From Orientallactaga sibirica (taxonomy: Eukaryota > Chordata > Mammalia > Rodentia > Dipodidae): DNA of 64,000 nt. The notes under the pieces were generated by a model that was not told where the DNA came from, did no database searches, and saw only the letters and a program-made list of their open reading frames with translations. This document shows positions 22,828 through 34,835 of the stretch, one piece after another (position 1 is the first letter of the stretch; every line of letters starts with the position of its first letter). Made by a program: the position numbers and the translations under genes. The stretch is from assembly GCA_036365145.1 (NCBI GenBank), contig JAEOAD010000024.1, forward strand, positions 13,778,501 to 13,842,500. The letters are read 5' to 3'.

Positions 22828-22978
22828 AGGCTGGGTGCAGGGGTGCACGCCGTTAGTCCCAGCACTCTGGAGACAGAGGTAGGAGGATCATTGTGAGTTT
22901 GAGGCAATTCTGGGACTATAGAGTGATTTCCAGGTCAGACTGGGATAGAGGAAGACCCTACCTCAAACCCTTCCCCCC
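22828..22978 (+). mobile_element. B1 SINE
   Basis: GGCTGGGTGCAGGGGTGCAC start; the tail is replaced by a C-rich run. Confidence 0.75.
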
Positions 22979-23334
22979 ACCCCCAACAAAAAAGAAGAAG
23001 AGGTATAGGATAAGAACAGAGCAGGACTAAGCTTCGCTGGAAAAAAATGACCTTGTATATTAAGTCAAGGACAAATAACTGTGAATGTGAGAGAACTGAA
23101 TGGGGGTATAGCCTATGAATGCTATCTTACCTGAATGCTAGGTTCAGCCTCAGATGTGTTGGTGTTGCTTCCCTGGCTCTCAGATGCTGGTCTCACCCCT
23201 GGGCAGCAGGCTCCCCAAACAGTCCCTCTGGGGAGAACTCTGGACTTCCTCTCCTGCTCTGTAAAAGTCCCTATTTTATTTTGCTACTGAAGCAGAAATG
23301 TTTGGATGTCATCCACCTCTTCTGATAGCTATTT
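22979..23334. other. Intron without recognised element
   Basis: Unique, moderately GC-rich around 23150-23260. The ORF there (68 codons) shows no recognised motif. Confidence 0.4.
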
Positions 23335-23590
23335 CCCAGCTTTCTCCAGTTCATTTCCTGGAGAGATGTGATGGAGAAAGCATGGCACAGGAAGAAAGTG
23401 GGACATTACATCTCCACAACCAAAGGGAGGGAGGAGAGAGTGAGATCATTATGAACACCCAGTGGGACTAGATTAATAACTAAGGTCCACCTTCAGTGAG
23501 CTCCTCCAGCCAGGTTTTACCTGCTGGAGATTAAGTATGAGACTTAATCCCAAACACGTGAGGTTATAAGGGACAGCCCACATTCAAACT
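23335..23590 (-). repeat. Dispersed repeat, family C (probably LTR), diverged
   Basis: It ends CACATTCAAACTACTGCA, the same end as the copies at 29885-30198 and 47153-47463. Strand and class are guesses. Confidence 0.4.
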
Positions 23591-23848
23591 ACTGCAAATA
23601 GAATCACAAATTACTAAAACTAGTAAGTGACTTCAGAAAGATTAAATGATATAAGGTAAGTTTGAAAAAACTTAATTAAAAAACATTTGTATTTTTAGAT
23701 ATTAGCAATGAAGAGTTAAAACTTGGAAGTTTTAATGGGAAGAATTTGCAAAATACATTGATAATAAAGGACTTACAGCTTAAGAACATGGTAAATTTCC
23801 CTGTTTAAAATATTTAAGGTTGGCCAAAGGATTTAACTAGACATTTAT

Positions 23849-24245
23849 TTAATAAAATACAGATGTTCATGGGAATATAAACTGAGATAGCCACTGTGAA
23901 AATTAGTGTGGAATTTCCTCAAAAAATGCAAAGTTGAACTACTATATAAACCAGCTATACTATTCTTGGGTATATGCCTGATGGACTCTAAGTCAACATT
24001 CCACAGAGATACTTGCACATCCATGTTTATTGATGTACGATTCACAATAGCCTAGAAATGGAACCAGCCTAGATATGCAAAGATAATGAATAACAAAGAA
24101 AATGCACTACATATATAAATGTAATGTTATGCAGCCATAAAGAAAAATGAAATCATGACATTCACAGGTAAATAGATGGAACTGGAAAACATTATGTTAT
24201 TTGAAATAAGCCAGAGTCAGAAAAAGAAATACCACATTTTCTTTT
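23849..24245 (+). mobile_element. Old L1, 3' part of ORF2
   Basis: ATGTTATGCAGCCATAAAGAA and GAATAACAAAGAAAATG are hallmarks of the end of L1 ORF2. The frame is lost. Sense orientation, unlike the young L1s here. Confidence 0.7.
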
Positions 24246-24267
24246 TATATGAGAAACCAGGTTGTAA

Positions 24268-24270
<3 letters not shown>

Positions 24271-24309
<39 letters not shown>
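24271..24309 (+). repeat. (GT)n microsatellite
   Basis: About 19 GT units at the end of the old L1 relic. Confidence 0.95.
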
Positions 24310-24312
<3 letters not shown>

Positions 24313-24319
24313 CACACAC

Positions 24320-24897
24320 ACATGTATAGGACATGAAACCTTGTAAAAGATCTTGGGAGAGGAAGAAATCTTAAAACAGTAGGAAGGAAAGACAGGGTAA
24401 TGGAATACATATGATAAAGTCAAGAGGGGGGTGTCTATGAGAAATAAATGCTATAAACACTATTTTGCTGTATCCTACACATTTTCTTAAATTAAATTTT
24501 TCTTTTGAGTCTAGAATTTTTATTTTCAAAATTTTTTGTGTTGTCTTCTTTGGCAAAAAATGTTACATTAAAGTATACTGTGACTTAAAATTTTCCATTT
24601 TTGGAAATGTGATTTCTGGTTTTTAATTTGTTAATATACATTTAATGGCCCCCTAGTGCATTCTGTTTTGGTGAATGCTTCATGTGAGCTTTAGAAAATT
24701 TGCATTATGCTGCTTTTGGGTAGATGTCATTTATACTTGTTGATTGGTAATCGTCAAGTTCAACTATGTCCCTGTTGATATTTGGCTCCCTGGACATGTT
24801 CATTAGTGATGCATGAGTGTGGACATCCCCACTGTAGCTGCTTTTATTGCTTCTCTTTGCAGCTGTGACAGTTCTATATACTTGATGCTTGTCCTTG
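24320..24897. other. Intron without recognised element
   Basis: AT-rich. Possible further L1-derived sequence, but I cannot support it. Confidence 0.4.
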
Positions 24898-25256
24898 GGA
24901 ACTGTGGTAGTTGGGTGGATGTCTCCCAATACATTCAGGAGCTTATAAAGCTTGTAACTTAGATCTGGCTGCCTCACTGGAGGAGGTGGCACTATGGGTG
25001 GATCCTAGGGTCCAGCCTTAAGGTGTTTGGGGAATTTCAGTCTTAAGATAAGCAAAGTGCTACAGCTTTGCCTGGGATTCCTGGAGCGTGCTTGCTTATG
25101 GTGGTGGTGGTTGCTTTTTTCCTCTGTGTGGACCTACGAAGGTGGGCTAGCTTCTTCCGCCATTATGGAACTTCCCATGAATCTGTAAGCTTCAATAACT
25201 CCTTGCTCCCATAACGGTGCCTGGTTTGGAAGTTCATCAGTGTCTGCTACAGGAAC
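24898..25256 (+). mobile_element. MaLR-like solo LTR
   Basis: Shares with 20241-20618 the blocks TCTTAAGATAAGCAAAGTGC, CCATTATGGAACTTCCC, TCTGTAAGCTTCAATAA and TTTGGAAGTTCATC, in the same order. Confidence 0.6.
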
Positions 25257-25344
25257 ATAACTGCTAAGAATTGTTTAGTCTTAGAGAATTGAGCTTTTGT
25301 CATCAAATACTTCTCTTTATCTCAGACAACGTTTTTGCTTTGAC

Positions 25345-25500
25345 GTCTATCATGATGGTTAGTTTCAGCTGTCAACTTGAGTGGACTAGGGACATTAACA
25401 AGGTCTAACTTTGGGTATGTCTGCGAGCATGTTGTATGAACCTTTCCCAGGAAGATTAGAACAGGTGTCTTTAACCCTAGATAGGGTACCTACATCAGAC
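25345..25500 (+). mobile_element. LTR-like repeat fragment
   Basis: TGATGGTTAGTTTCAGCTGTCAACTTGAG start, like 15164. Class uncertain. Confidence 0.4.
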
Positions 25501-26400
25501 CCAAATACAATTACACAAGTCCAACATGGTGAACCATTGAGTTTATTGGGGTTACTTGCAGGGCACAAGTGAGGGGTACTTACAGGAGCATGGATGACAC
25601 AAAGGCAGCTGCATCACTGGAACCTATCCCAGCATGGGTGAAGACACAAAAGCTGCATGCCTGGAGCACACAGCATGACTGCTGGCAGCACAGCTGGTTG
25701 GAACAGCATGTCCTCCAACATTGGTTTCTGCTGATAGTAACTCCGGGAGAGGTTTTATGGATCTTGTAAGTTTCAGCTTTTCTGAGACCTGTAAGCTGTT
25801 TGCTTCATGAGTCTCATTCCTTTAAGAGGGAATGTTTCAACTTGGGGAACATTGATATATAAGAGGATGTTTCCAGAGAGGTTTAACTGAGGAGAGAAGA
25901 TTAGAGAAACATGGTTGGCATCATCTTGTAAGCTGGAGTCCCAGACAATAAAAAAGGCAAAAGGAAAGCATTCAGCTCCTGATTCCTGACTGCATTCAGG
26001 CTGTGGCGTGTTCACTGCTCAGTGTTCTAACCAAATGTTACAGTGAGAGAGAGAAACAAGGATAGCTTAGTTGTAGAATGCATGCCTCGGGTGTAATGCA
26101 AGCACCGGAAATAAAAACACTATTGAACCCATGTGACATGTAAAGCACACTTGTCTTTATACTTGAAGCACATTACTATAAACAGCAGGTACTTGAATCT
26201 TGTACTTTGATCCACTCTGACCGTCTGACTCCTAGTTGACATAATTAGAACTATATGTTCAAAATGGTAATTGATAGACATGGATTATTATCAACCATAT
26301 GTGGTTTCTATTTGTTGTCCTTGTTTTCTGTTCTTATGTTTGTCTTCCATTCTTTTGCTCTTATGTGGGGTTTTTATGGCATGAGGAAAAGTTGTTTTGA
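25501..26400. other. Intron, partly derived from an unidentified repeat
   Basis: It may continue the LTR-like sequence to about 25780. A weak ID-like head lies near 26060-26110. No gene. Confidence 0.35.
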
Positions 26401-26700
26401 TTAGTCCAGGCTGATCTTGAACTCACTTTGTAACCTCAGTCTGGAACTCATGGCAGTCCTCTTACATTTTTTTAAATATATTTATTTGAGAGAGAGAAAG
26501 AGGCAGATAGAGAGAAAGAGAATGGGCACACCAGGGCCTCCAGCCACTACAAATGAACTCCAGATGCATGGGCCACCTTGTGCATCTGGCTTACGTGGGT
26601 CCTGGGAACCGGAATCCTTAGGCTTCACAGGCAAACGCCTTAACCACTAAGCCATTTTCCCAGCCCAGTCCTCTTGCATTTCTAATCCCAGTGTGCCTAT
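26401..26700 (-). mobile_element. Old B1 SINE, antisense, split by a B2
   Basis: The left piece is 26401-26459 and the right piece 26667-26700. GTCCTCTTAC / GTCCTCTTGC flank the inserted B2. Confidence 0.65.
26464..26666 (-). mobile_element. B2 SINE, antisense, nested in B1
   Basis: Full body with head at 26640-26666; younger than the B1 it splits. Confidence 0.85.
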
Positions 26701-27077
26701 GGTAACAGGGGAAGCAGAGGTAGCTGAATTGCCTGGAATCTCACAGGCCAGCTCACCTGGGGAATGCAGCAGTGAACAAAATGAGAGACCCTGCTTCACA
26801 TAAAGTAGAAGGTGAGGACTGACACCCAAAGTTGCCCTCTGACCTACACACAAGTCATGATGTGGTATGTATATATATGGCTACAGTCACACACATCAGT
26901 ATGCATACGTACATGACAAACACATGCCAAAGAAAATAAAATGAAAATAAGTAAAAGAAAGTAGAATAAGATTTGTTATCATTTTCATTTTAATATTAAA
27001 CTGAAGGTGCTAGCTTTGATGTGATAAGAAAACAAAGGATAGCAATTTTAAGGAGTATAATTGAAAAGACACATGCT
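26701..27077. other. Intron, decayed B1/B4-like start then unique
   Basis: The stretch to about 26800 still reads like a decayed SINE; the rest is unassigned. Confidence 0.35.
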
Positions 27078-27295
27078 GGGGTTGGAGAGTTGACTCAGTG
27101 GTTAAGGCACTTGCCTGCAAAGCCTAATGACCCAGGTTCAATGCCCCAGTGCCCACATAAAGCCAGATGCACAAAGTGGCACATGCATCTGGAGGTCATT
27201 TGCAGCTGCTGAACATCCCAGTGTACCCATTCTCTCTCTTGCTTTCACTCTGTCTATCTCTATCTCTGTCCTCTTATAAATATAAATAAGTAATT
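27078..27295 (+). mobile_element. B2 SINE
   Basis: GGGGTTGGAGAGTTGACTCA head, CT-rich 3' part and an ATAAATATAAATAAG tail. Confidence 0.85.
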
Positions 27296-27326
27296 TTAAA
27301 AAATTATTTATTTATTTTATTTATTT

Positions 27327-27488
27327 GTTTTTTTATTTTGTTTTGTTTTTCAGGGTTTTTCAAGGTTGCTCTAGCCCAGGCTGACCTGGAATTGACTATG
27401 TAATCTCAGGGTGCCCTTAAACACATGGCGATCATCCTACCTCTGCCTCCCGAGTGCTGGGATTAAAGGCATGTGCCACCACGCCAGG
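27327..27488 (-). mobile_element. B1 SINE, antisense
   Basis: Ends CATGTGCCACCACGCCAGGC. Lies tail-to-tail with the B2 just upstream. Confidence 0.85.
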
Positions 27489-27588
27489 CAAACAAGTAAA
27501 TAATTTTTTAAAAAAATACAAGACACCTCTAATTAATGATACAATGTGATTTTTTTTTTTTTTTACATGGAAGTTACAAAGGAAGCAA

Positions 27589-27784
27589 CAGGGACTGGTG
27601 AGATGATCAATAGTGAAAGGTGTTTGCTTGCAAAGTCTGACAGCCTGGGATCAACTCCCCAGCCACCCATGTAAAGCCTGATGGAAAAAGTGGTGCAGGA
27701 ATCTGACATTCCAATTGCAATAGCAAGAGACCCTAGCAAGCCCCCCCCCATACACACACACAGCTAACTAAATGAATGAATAAC
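27589..27784 (+). mobile_element. B2 SINE, old
   Basis: GGGACTGGTGAGATGATCAA head. The CT part is replaced by CCCCCCCC and CA units. Confidence 0.65.
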
Positions 27785-28554
27785 TGTTAAAGAAATAAGC
27801 AGATTCATTTGAAAACATGGGAGATAATTTAAGAAAAGGTTTTTAAAAAGGTAATTTTATAATGAACATGTAGAGAGTATCCTAGTCTAATGGAGTTGAA
27901 TCAAGTTATTCCAAGGAACACTAAGAGCCAGGTCATGCACTTGGTCAGCATGCTGTCACCTCATGTCCCTAAGCTTCTCTAAAGTAGAGCTTGACAAACT
28001 ATGTATGTATGGTCTGCTGGTCAAATCCAGATCACCTGTTTTGTATATCCCGCAAGCTAACAATGACATTATATTTTTTAGTTACTAGGGGAAAAGATCA
28101 AAAGAACAAGAAATCATTCTAATACATGAAAAGTAAACACTAGTGTATATAAATAAAGTTTTATTGACACAGTCATATTTGTTTTTATGGTATAACTGCA
28201 CAGCTGAGTTGTCTCACACTGTTGAGACTTTATGACCTAAAACATTTATTCTTGGCCTTTTGCAGCAGTTTACAGACCCTGCCTAAAGCATTCGTGGCAG
28301 CTGCCCAGCAGCCCCAAAGCAGTGGCCATGACTCTTGTCTGTCTTCTTCTCTCAGCCAGTCATGAGTCTGAATAGGTAGATGACCCAATGGTAGATGCTT
28401 CCTAAAGATCAGCACTTTTGCCAATACAGATCTTTAGCTAAGTAAATTGAAAAGTCTGACTCTGAACCTATAGCTCTTTTTCTCAATAAGGAAAAGCTAT
28501 TGCATTTGCTGGCTAGAAGAAAAACCAAGCTGTGTATTCCTAAAACTTCTGTAT
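27785..28554. other. Intron without recognised element
   Basis: Unique sequence. 28240-28430 is less AT-rich but carries no supported exon. Confidence 0.4.
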
Positions 28555-28788
28555 TTTAATATTTTATTATTTATTTACTTATTTGAAAGGGAGGAGAGAG
28601 AGAGGAAGAAAGAGAGAAAGAACGAGGCAGAAAGAGAGAATGGGTGGGCCAGTACCTCTAGCCACAGCAAACAAACTCCAGATGCACATACTACCTTGTG
28701 CATCTGGCTTACGTGGGTCCTGGGGAATTGAACTGGGGTCCTTTGGCTTTTCAGGCAAGTGCCTTAACACCAAGCCATCTCTCCAGTC
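28555..28788 (-). mobile_element. B2 SINE, antisense
   Basis: GA-rich pyrimidine-tract complement at 28588-28640 and head at 28765-28788. Confidence 0.85.
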
Positions 28789-28881
28789 CAAACTTCTATA
28801 TTTTAAATAAGTCAGACACCTGAATGTTCATACGAAGAAAGCATATCATAAGACATCTTTGTCAGACTATAACTTGGAATT

Positions 28882-29410
28882 AGGGCTGGAAAGATGGCTA
28901 AGAGGGAAAGAGTTTATGCTGTGCAAGCACAAGGACCTGAGTTTGGCCCCATCACCCACATAAAAAGTCCACATGGCCACACATGCCTTGACCCCAGCAC
29001 AGAGGAGAGCACATAGAGGAAGATGACAGGAGCTATCTGGTCAGCCAACCTGACTGTTAAAATTGGGGCACTCCAGGTTCTGTGAGAGACGTCATCTCAG
29101 GGAAATTGAGGTACAAAGTCTAGAGAGATGGCTCAGTGGTTTAAAGGTACTTGCTTGCAAGCCTGCCATTCCAGGTTTAATTCTCCGGTACCTATGTAAA
29201 GCCACAAAGTGGAACATGTACCTGGAGTTCACTTGCAGTGGCAAGAGTCTCTGACACCCATTCTCTGGCTGTCTATTTCTGTCTCTCAAATAAATAAAAA
29301 TATATTTTTAAAAATTAAGCAGAAGCGGGCTAGAGGACACTCGGTCTTCTAGCCTCTGCACATATGCATGTGGAGCTTGCACACATACACACAACAAAAA
29401 AAGAGAAGGA
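28882..29410 (+). mobile_element. Old B2/B4-like SINE, split by a B2
   Basis: The head GGGCTGGAAAGATGGCTAAG and an ACATGCCTTGACCCCAGCAC segment precede the insertion; GGACACTCGGTCTTCTAGCC and a CACACATAC tail follow it. Confidence 0.55.
29117..29312 (+). mobile_element. B2 SINE nested in the older SINE
   Basis: GTCTAGAGAGATGGCTCAGT head and a CAAATAAATAAAAATAT tail. Confidence 0.8.
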
Positions 29411-29504
29411 AGAAAAAGGAAGAAAACAAAATAAACTTGGTAGTCATGAAAACCTACAATACAAGGTTACCTTTCCTTTTTCCCATGGTAGGTTTTTCTT
29501 TTAA

Positions 29505-29707
29505 TATGTTATTTATTTGTTTATTTATTTGAGAGAGAGAGGCAGATAGAGACAGAATGGGCATGGTAGGGCCTCTACCCACTGCAAATGAACTCCAAAT
29601 GCATGCATCACCTTGTGCATCTGGTGTTACGTGAGAACTGGGAAATCAAACTCAAGTTCTTAGGCTTTGCAGGCAGGCACCTAACTACTGAGCCATCTCT
29701 CTAAGCC
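29505..29707 (-). mobile_element. B2 SINE, antisense
   Basis: TTATTTATTTGAGAGAGAGAGG tail side; head GAGCCATCTCTCTAAGCCC. Confidence 0.85.
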
Positions 29708-29884
29708 CAGGGTTTTTGTTTGTTTGTTTTTATAAAAGGTGTTGGCAAGTGTATATTCAGTTTTATGTGATAGTCTCTTCTAAAGATAGTATTTACTTTG
29801 CTAACAATTTTTAATCATTTTCCCAATAATAGCCTAGCGATCTTGTCATTATTACCATTCTCATAAATATAGAATAAGTGGCAC

Positions 29885-30198
29885 TATTGCAGTTACCTTG
29901 TTGCTGAGACTAACACCTAACTAGAAGCAGTGTATGGGAGGGAGGAAAGGGTTCATTTCAGGCTTGAAGATTCCAGGGGAAGCTTTATTGTGGCAGAAGA
30001 AAGCTCTCTTCATCATACATCCATAGTAGAGAGACAGAACAGCCCCAATGCAAGCTGGCTTCCAGCACCTTTAGGCTGGACTACAGTATCTGTCCCCAGT
30101 AACACACCTCTTCCAGCAGAGTAGAGATTTAAGTAAAAAGCTTAATCTTAATCCAAATACCTGAGGCTTTGGGGAATATTTACATTCAAACCACTACA
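29885..30198 (-). repeat. Dispersed repeat, family C (probably LTR)
   Basis: Shares with 47153-47463 an AACACACCTC block and the end ATTCAAACCACTACA. Orientation is a guess. Confidence 0.45.
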
Positions 30199-30387
30199 GG
30201 CTTGCAGTAAGTCAAGGGCAGGTCTATAATTTGCACTCAAACAGCCTTGCCTTGGAATCACTGCTTAATATAGTAGTATATAAATATTTTATTTTACATA
30301 AAAGAATATTTCTTCTCTCCTGTCTCTCTCTACCTCTTTCTCTCTCACACACATAAATAAATTAATTAAATATACTAAAAAAGGTGG

Positions 30388-30609
30388 GAGGGACTAGAGA
30401 GATGGCTTAGCAGTTAAGGCATTTGGCTGCAAAGCCAAAGGATCCTGGTTTGATTCTCCAGGACCCACGTAAGCCAGATGCACAAGGGGGCACATGCATC
30501 TGGAGTTTGTTTGGAGTGGCTAGAGGCCCTGGCGCACCTATTCTGTCTGTCTGACTGTCTCTTTCTCTATGCTTCTTTCTCTTAAATAAATAAATAAAAT
30601 ATATTTTCA
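30388..30609 (+). mobile_element. B2 SINE
   Basis: GGACTAGAGAGATGGCTTAG head and a TAAATAAATAAATAAAATAT tail. Confidence 0.9.
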
Positions 30610-30626
30610 AAAAAAAGAATATTTCA

Positions 30627-30778
30627 GCCAGGCATGGTGGTGCACACCCTTAATCCCAGCACTTGGAAGGCAGAGGTAGAAGGATTACTGTGTGTTCAAG
30701 GCCATCCTAAGACTACATAGTTGAATTCTTGGTTAGAGTGAGACCCAACCTTGAAAAACCAAAAAAAAAAAAAAAGAA
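30627..30778 (+). mobile_element. B1 SINE
   Basis: AGCCAGGCATGGTGGTGCAC start. The A-tail has become (AAG)n up to 30792. Confidence 0.85.
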
Positions 30779-30974
30779 GAAGAAGAAGAAGAATATTTCA
30801 GTCTCATGAATCTTCAAAAAATCAGTCATTTGAGACATTTTTTGGAATTGTTTGTTTCCTAAAACACATCATCTTTACTGTGTTTTATTGTAGTGGTTTA
30901 GTGTTTGAATCTCTATTTGATACTTTGAATTTTAATGTTTATTCAAAAACCTTTCTTCAAATTTTTTAATTTTT

Positions 30975-31445
30975 TAACTTTTTTATTGACAACTTCTATA
31001 ATTATCAAAAATAAACCATGATAATTCCCTCTCCTCCCCCACTTTCTCCTTCATAAATCCACCCTCCATCAGCCCCAGCTTGATTTCTAGTGACCTTTTG
31101 GCCCAAGCCTGTGGAGTGTTCAGGAATAGGGTCTTACCATCTATTTCTGGTAGGAAACCAAGAGCCTTGGCAATGGCCTGTAATGCTTTGGGTACATCAG
31201 AGACCTCCCTGGCCAACAACTCACTGGAAGGTATCCCATCCCTGGCACTGAAATTTTTTTAGTAACAATCTATGGCTTCTAGGTGTGCCATTATCAAAAA
31301 AAAAAAAAAAAAAACAGTCTTATGGAAAATATGGCTTATTCATAACATCTTAGATTTTGATTAATACTTCTCCTACCCTTCCTTTACCTAATCTCTTCCC
31401 CTGAGCTCATTTAGGCCATTGCACCCCCAGTAATAATTTTTCTAA
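30975..31445 (-). mobile_element. L1 3'UTR fragment, antisense, internally deleted
   Basis: The 3' end (ATTGACAACTTCTATAATTATC) is followed at about 31085 by the segment equivalent to 35705 onward. The roughly 700 bp between them in the long copy is missing. Confidence 0.7.
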
Positions 31446-31507
31446 AAATTTTAAGTAGTGTTTGAAACTCCAAAATGTAACTTAGATTTCTTTTAAAAAT
31501 AATCTTT

Positions 31508-31660
31508 AGCCAGGCGTGGTGGCACACACCTTTAAAACCAGCACTAGGGAGGCAGAGGTAGGAGGATCACTGTGAGTTCGAGGCCACCCTCATATTACAG
31601 AGTAAATTCCAGGTCAGCCTGGGCTAGAGTGAGACCCTACCTTGAAAAATCTAAATAAAT
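31508..31660 (+). mobile_element. B1 SINE
   Basis: AGCCAGGCGTGGTGGCACAC start; ends CCCTACCTTGAAAAATC followed by (AAAT)n. Confidence 0.9.
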
Positions 31661-31975
31661 AAATAAGTAAATAAATAATCTTTAAAACTTACTTTCAGTG
31701 TCATTGCAAGACTTTGTTTTAGAACGAAGTACTGAATCCATGTTAAATATCGTTGCTTCCATTTTGAATGATCACTTGAAGTGAACATTATCAGCATTCA
31801 AAATTTGCATTGCTTGTCATCTTGGCATCCAGTATATCTTCCCTAATCTATATTTTGCCTTTTAAAATAATAAGTGGATACTCGATGGGAAAGACTATGA
31901 AGAGAATAAAAAATTCAGGGTCATCCTTGGCCAGCCTGGGATACAGACAAAACCTTGTCTGAAAAAAAAATCTTT

Positions 31976-32160
31976 AGGGGTTAGAGAGATAGCTCAATGG
32001 TTAAGGTGCATGCCTGAAAAGCCAAACAATCTGGGTTCAGGTCCCCAGAATCTGTGTGAATCACAAAGTGGCACTTGCGCCTGGAGTTCATTTGCAGTGG
32101 CAGGGAGCCCTGGTAAGCCTATACTTTCTCTCTTTCTCTCAAATAAATAAAAGTATTTTT
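31976..32160 (+). mobile_element. B2 SINE (left arm of an inverted pair)
   Basis: AGGGGTTAGAGAGATAGCTC head. The tail meets the T-run of the next element within a few bases. Confidence 0.85.
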
Positions 32161-32164
32161 TAAA

Positions 32165-32396
32165 TATTTTATTTTTATTTATTTATTTTTATTTATTTAT
32201 TTGAGAGACAAAGAGGTAGAGTGAGAGAGAGAAAGAGAGAGAGAGAATGGGTGCACCAGGGCTTCCAGCCACTGCAAATGAACTCCAGATGCATGCGCCA
32301 CCTTGTACATCTGGCTTACGTGGGTACTGGGGAATCGAACCAACGTCCTTTGACTTTGCAGGCAAATGCCTTAACCGCTAAGCTATCTCTCCAGCC
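32165..32396 (-). mobile_element. B2 SINE, antisense (right arm of an inverted pair)
   Basis: Tail-to-tail with 31976-32160; GAATCGAACC and CTATCTCTCCAGCCC mark the head. Confidence 0.9.
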
Positions 32397-33235
32397 CATA
32401 AAAATATTTTTTTTAAATGTGTAGAGAAAAGAGTGTGCTTCTCCAAAATATATTTATGAAATTGTTTCTTCAAAATAATGAAGTGACAGTTGATAAAATG
32501 TTTGTTTCAATACTTTTTGACTCTCTTATATTTGGTACTTTATTACTTCATTTTTATTCTGATGTGTTCGTAGCCATAAGTAGGTGGTAAATGGATACTT
32601 AAGTACATAAATATTTTCTGGAATGCTATAAGCTATCTCATTTGATGAATAGCTGTAGAAAATAAAAATATGCTCATAGCATGGTATATGTTTACTGACT
32701 GTATAATTGAATAAATATTTAATATCTGCTTATTTGAAAGGCCCAAGGTAGTACTTTGTAGGTAAACTAATAAGCAGTTGCTTATTCCATCAAGTCTAAT
32801 GAGAGAAATTAGGACTTAAGAGGTTGACCTAACAACGTGACTTAGCTCTTCTTGTCCTTATATTATTCTTCTTCACTCCTGTTTTGCATGTTCTTGTGAT
32901 AAAATCTATTATGCAGTTTTGGATAGGCCAGTGATTCATACTTAGGGTCCTAAAATTATAAAATAAGTTTTGTAATAATTTGACCACCTCAAAATTTGGC
33001 TTCTGTTATATCACACTGTTTGCTTTCTCTTGTATCTATATTTTTAAAATGTTTCTAGAATGTTGTCATGTCTCCTTCTATTACCTTATTCATTATCTAA
33101 ACTGTTCATTTTTAGAAACTTTAATCTTTCTTGTAAATCAGTCATACCTCACCTATAATTATTTTGGTTTCTCTTTTCTTCTTTCCCTATAATTTGTTTT
33201 CATTTTAACAGTAACACCTAACCCTGGAAATGATT
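32397..33235. other. Intron without recognised element
   Basis: About 0.8 kb of AT-rich unique sequence; no exon signature. Confidence 0.45.
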
Positions 33236-33393
33236 TTTTTTTTTTTTTTTTTTTTTAGAGTCTCACTGTAAGCCTAGGCTGACCTGGAACTCACTTTGTC
33301 GTCCGTCCAGGCTGGGTACAAGTTCATAGCAGTCCTCCTACCTCAGCTTCCTGAGTGCTGGGATCAAAGGCATGCATGCATACTGCCACACCT
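33236..33393 (-). mobile_element. B1 SINE, antisense
   Basis: Starts in a T-run of about 22. Short duplication CATGCATGCATAC near the head. Confidence 0.75.
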
Positions 33394-33787
33394 GAATAAT
33401 AATCTTAACCCACAGGTTTTTCATTCTGAAGACGAGATTGCCCCTCATCAGATTAGTTTCTAATACTTCATTTTCTATCCTACTGTGCCTACTTAGCAAT
33501 TTAAATTGCATAACACCAAAAACCTCACAGTTACGATGACTGTTCATTCAGTACTGATTTATTATTAATTTATGCAAGCTAATATACTAGATGCTAAGGA
33601 TCCAAATATGAATTAGACAAGGGTTCCACATTCAATTTCCATATTTTACAACAAGTGCTTTTAATCTCTGAGCCATGTCCCCAGCCATCAAGTACCATAT
33701 TTTAATTGCACAAGGCAATGTTGTAAGCATTTTACTTTCACCCAGAATGCAATACTGTTTTTCCCTAGAGTTTCTGGGGGTTTTATT
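33394..33787. other. Intron, weak old-repeat traces
   Basis: A MIR/L2-like trace near 33550-33620 and an ID-like antisense end near 33645-33690, both too decayed to call. Confidence 0.35.
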
Positions 33788-33975
33788 TTTAATTTATTTT
33801 TAATTTTTATTTACTTATTTCAGAGAGAGAGAGAGAGAGCGAATAGGTGCACCAGGATCTCCTGCCACTGCAAACAGTCCAGTGCATCTGGCTTTACGTA
33901 GGCACTAGGGAATTGAATCCAGTTCATTAGACTTCGCAGGCAAGTGCCTTAACTGTTGATCCATCTCTCCAACCC
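33788..33975 (-). mobile_element. B2 SINE, antisense
   Basis: Lacks about 10 bp around AACTCCAGATGC (reads AACAGTCCAGTGC). Head GATCCATCTCTCCAACCC. Confidence 0.8.
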
Positions 33976-34394
33976 TGAGTTTCTGTTTTATTAGAAGTTC
34001 CCCAAGAAGTTCTGGGTAGGTTGGATAAAACCAAACCCAAAAGTCATTTGCGATTTGAGAAGAAAACAGTCTTATGAAAGAGCCAGGCCTACTATCAAAC
34101 CCACAGGTCTGGTTCTGGATCTCCATTGACGAGCTTCCTACAGTTCTGTCACGTAATTTTGAAACTTGGTGGTTAAGATTCATGGGGTGGTCTGTATTTC
34201 AGAAGTTAGTTATATCAGTGGTTTCTATACTCCTTTTTACCTTTTACGATACTTTCTATGTTGGTGATAATAATTGATTTCTTTTGTGGAGCTACCATAT
34301 GAAAAAACTAAGAGAAATCAGTGATTAGCCTCCATTTGACTACTGTTAATACTAAATACTATTCTTAAATTCATGCCCCCCCAAATGCTTTTTT
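33976..34394. other. Intron without recognised element
   Basis: Unique sequence; nothing seen. Confidence 0.4.
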
Positions 34395-34625
34395 TTTCTT
34401 TTTTGGTGAGAGTAATAGTAAAGATTAAGGATAAAACATAGGACATTGTATATGCTAGGTAAGCAACTACCAAGCTTTTCTTTTTGTTTTTTTGTTTTGT
34501 TTTGTGTTGTGTTGTTTTGTCTTATGACATACAGTCTCACTAAGTTGCCTAGTTGGCTTACAACCTGCAGTCCTCCCTGTAATTTTGATAAGTGGGACTA
34601 TAGACATATGCTGCCACATCTGGCA
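34395..34625 (-). mobile_element. Old B4-like SINE, antisense
   Basis: ID-like part around 34445-34475, B1-like part TCACTAAGTTGCC...GTGGGACTATAGACATATGC. Confidence 0.5.
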
Positions 34626-34669
34626 AAAAAAAAAAAAAAAAGTGCATTTTGTAATGACTTTTTTGTGTG

Positions 34670-34825
34670 TGTTTGTTTTTTTGTTTTTCAAGTTAGGGTG
34701 TCACTCTAGCCCAGGCTGACTTGGAATTCACTATGTAGTCTCAGGGTCACCTTGAACTCTTGGTGATCTTCCTACCTCTACCTCCTGAGTGCTGGGATTA
34801 AAGGCATGCATTGCCATGCTCAGCT
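34670..34825 (-). mobile_element. B1 SINE, antisense
   Basis: TTTTTCAAGTTAGGGTGTCA to AAGGCATGCATTGCCATGC. Confidence 0.85.
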
Positions 34826-34835
34826 GTAATGAGTC

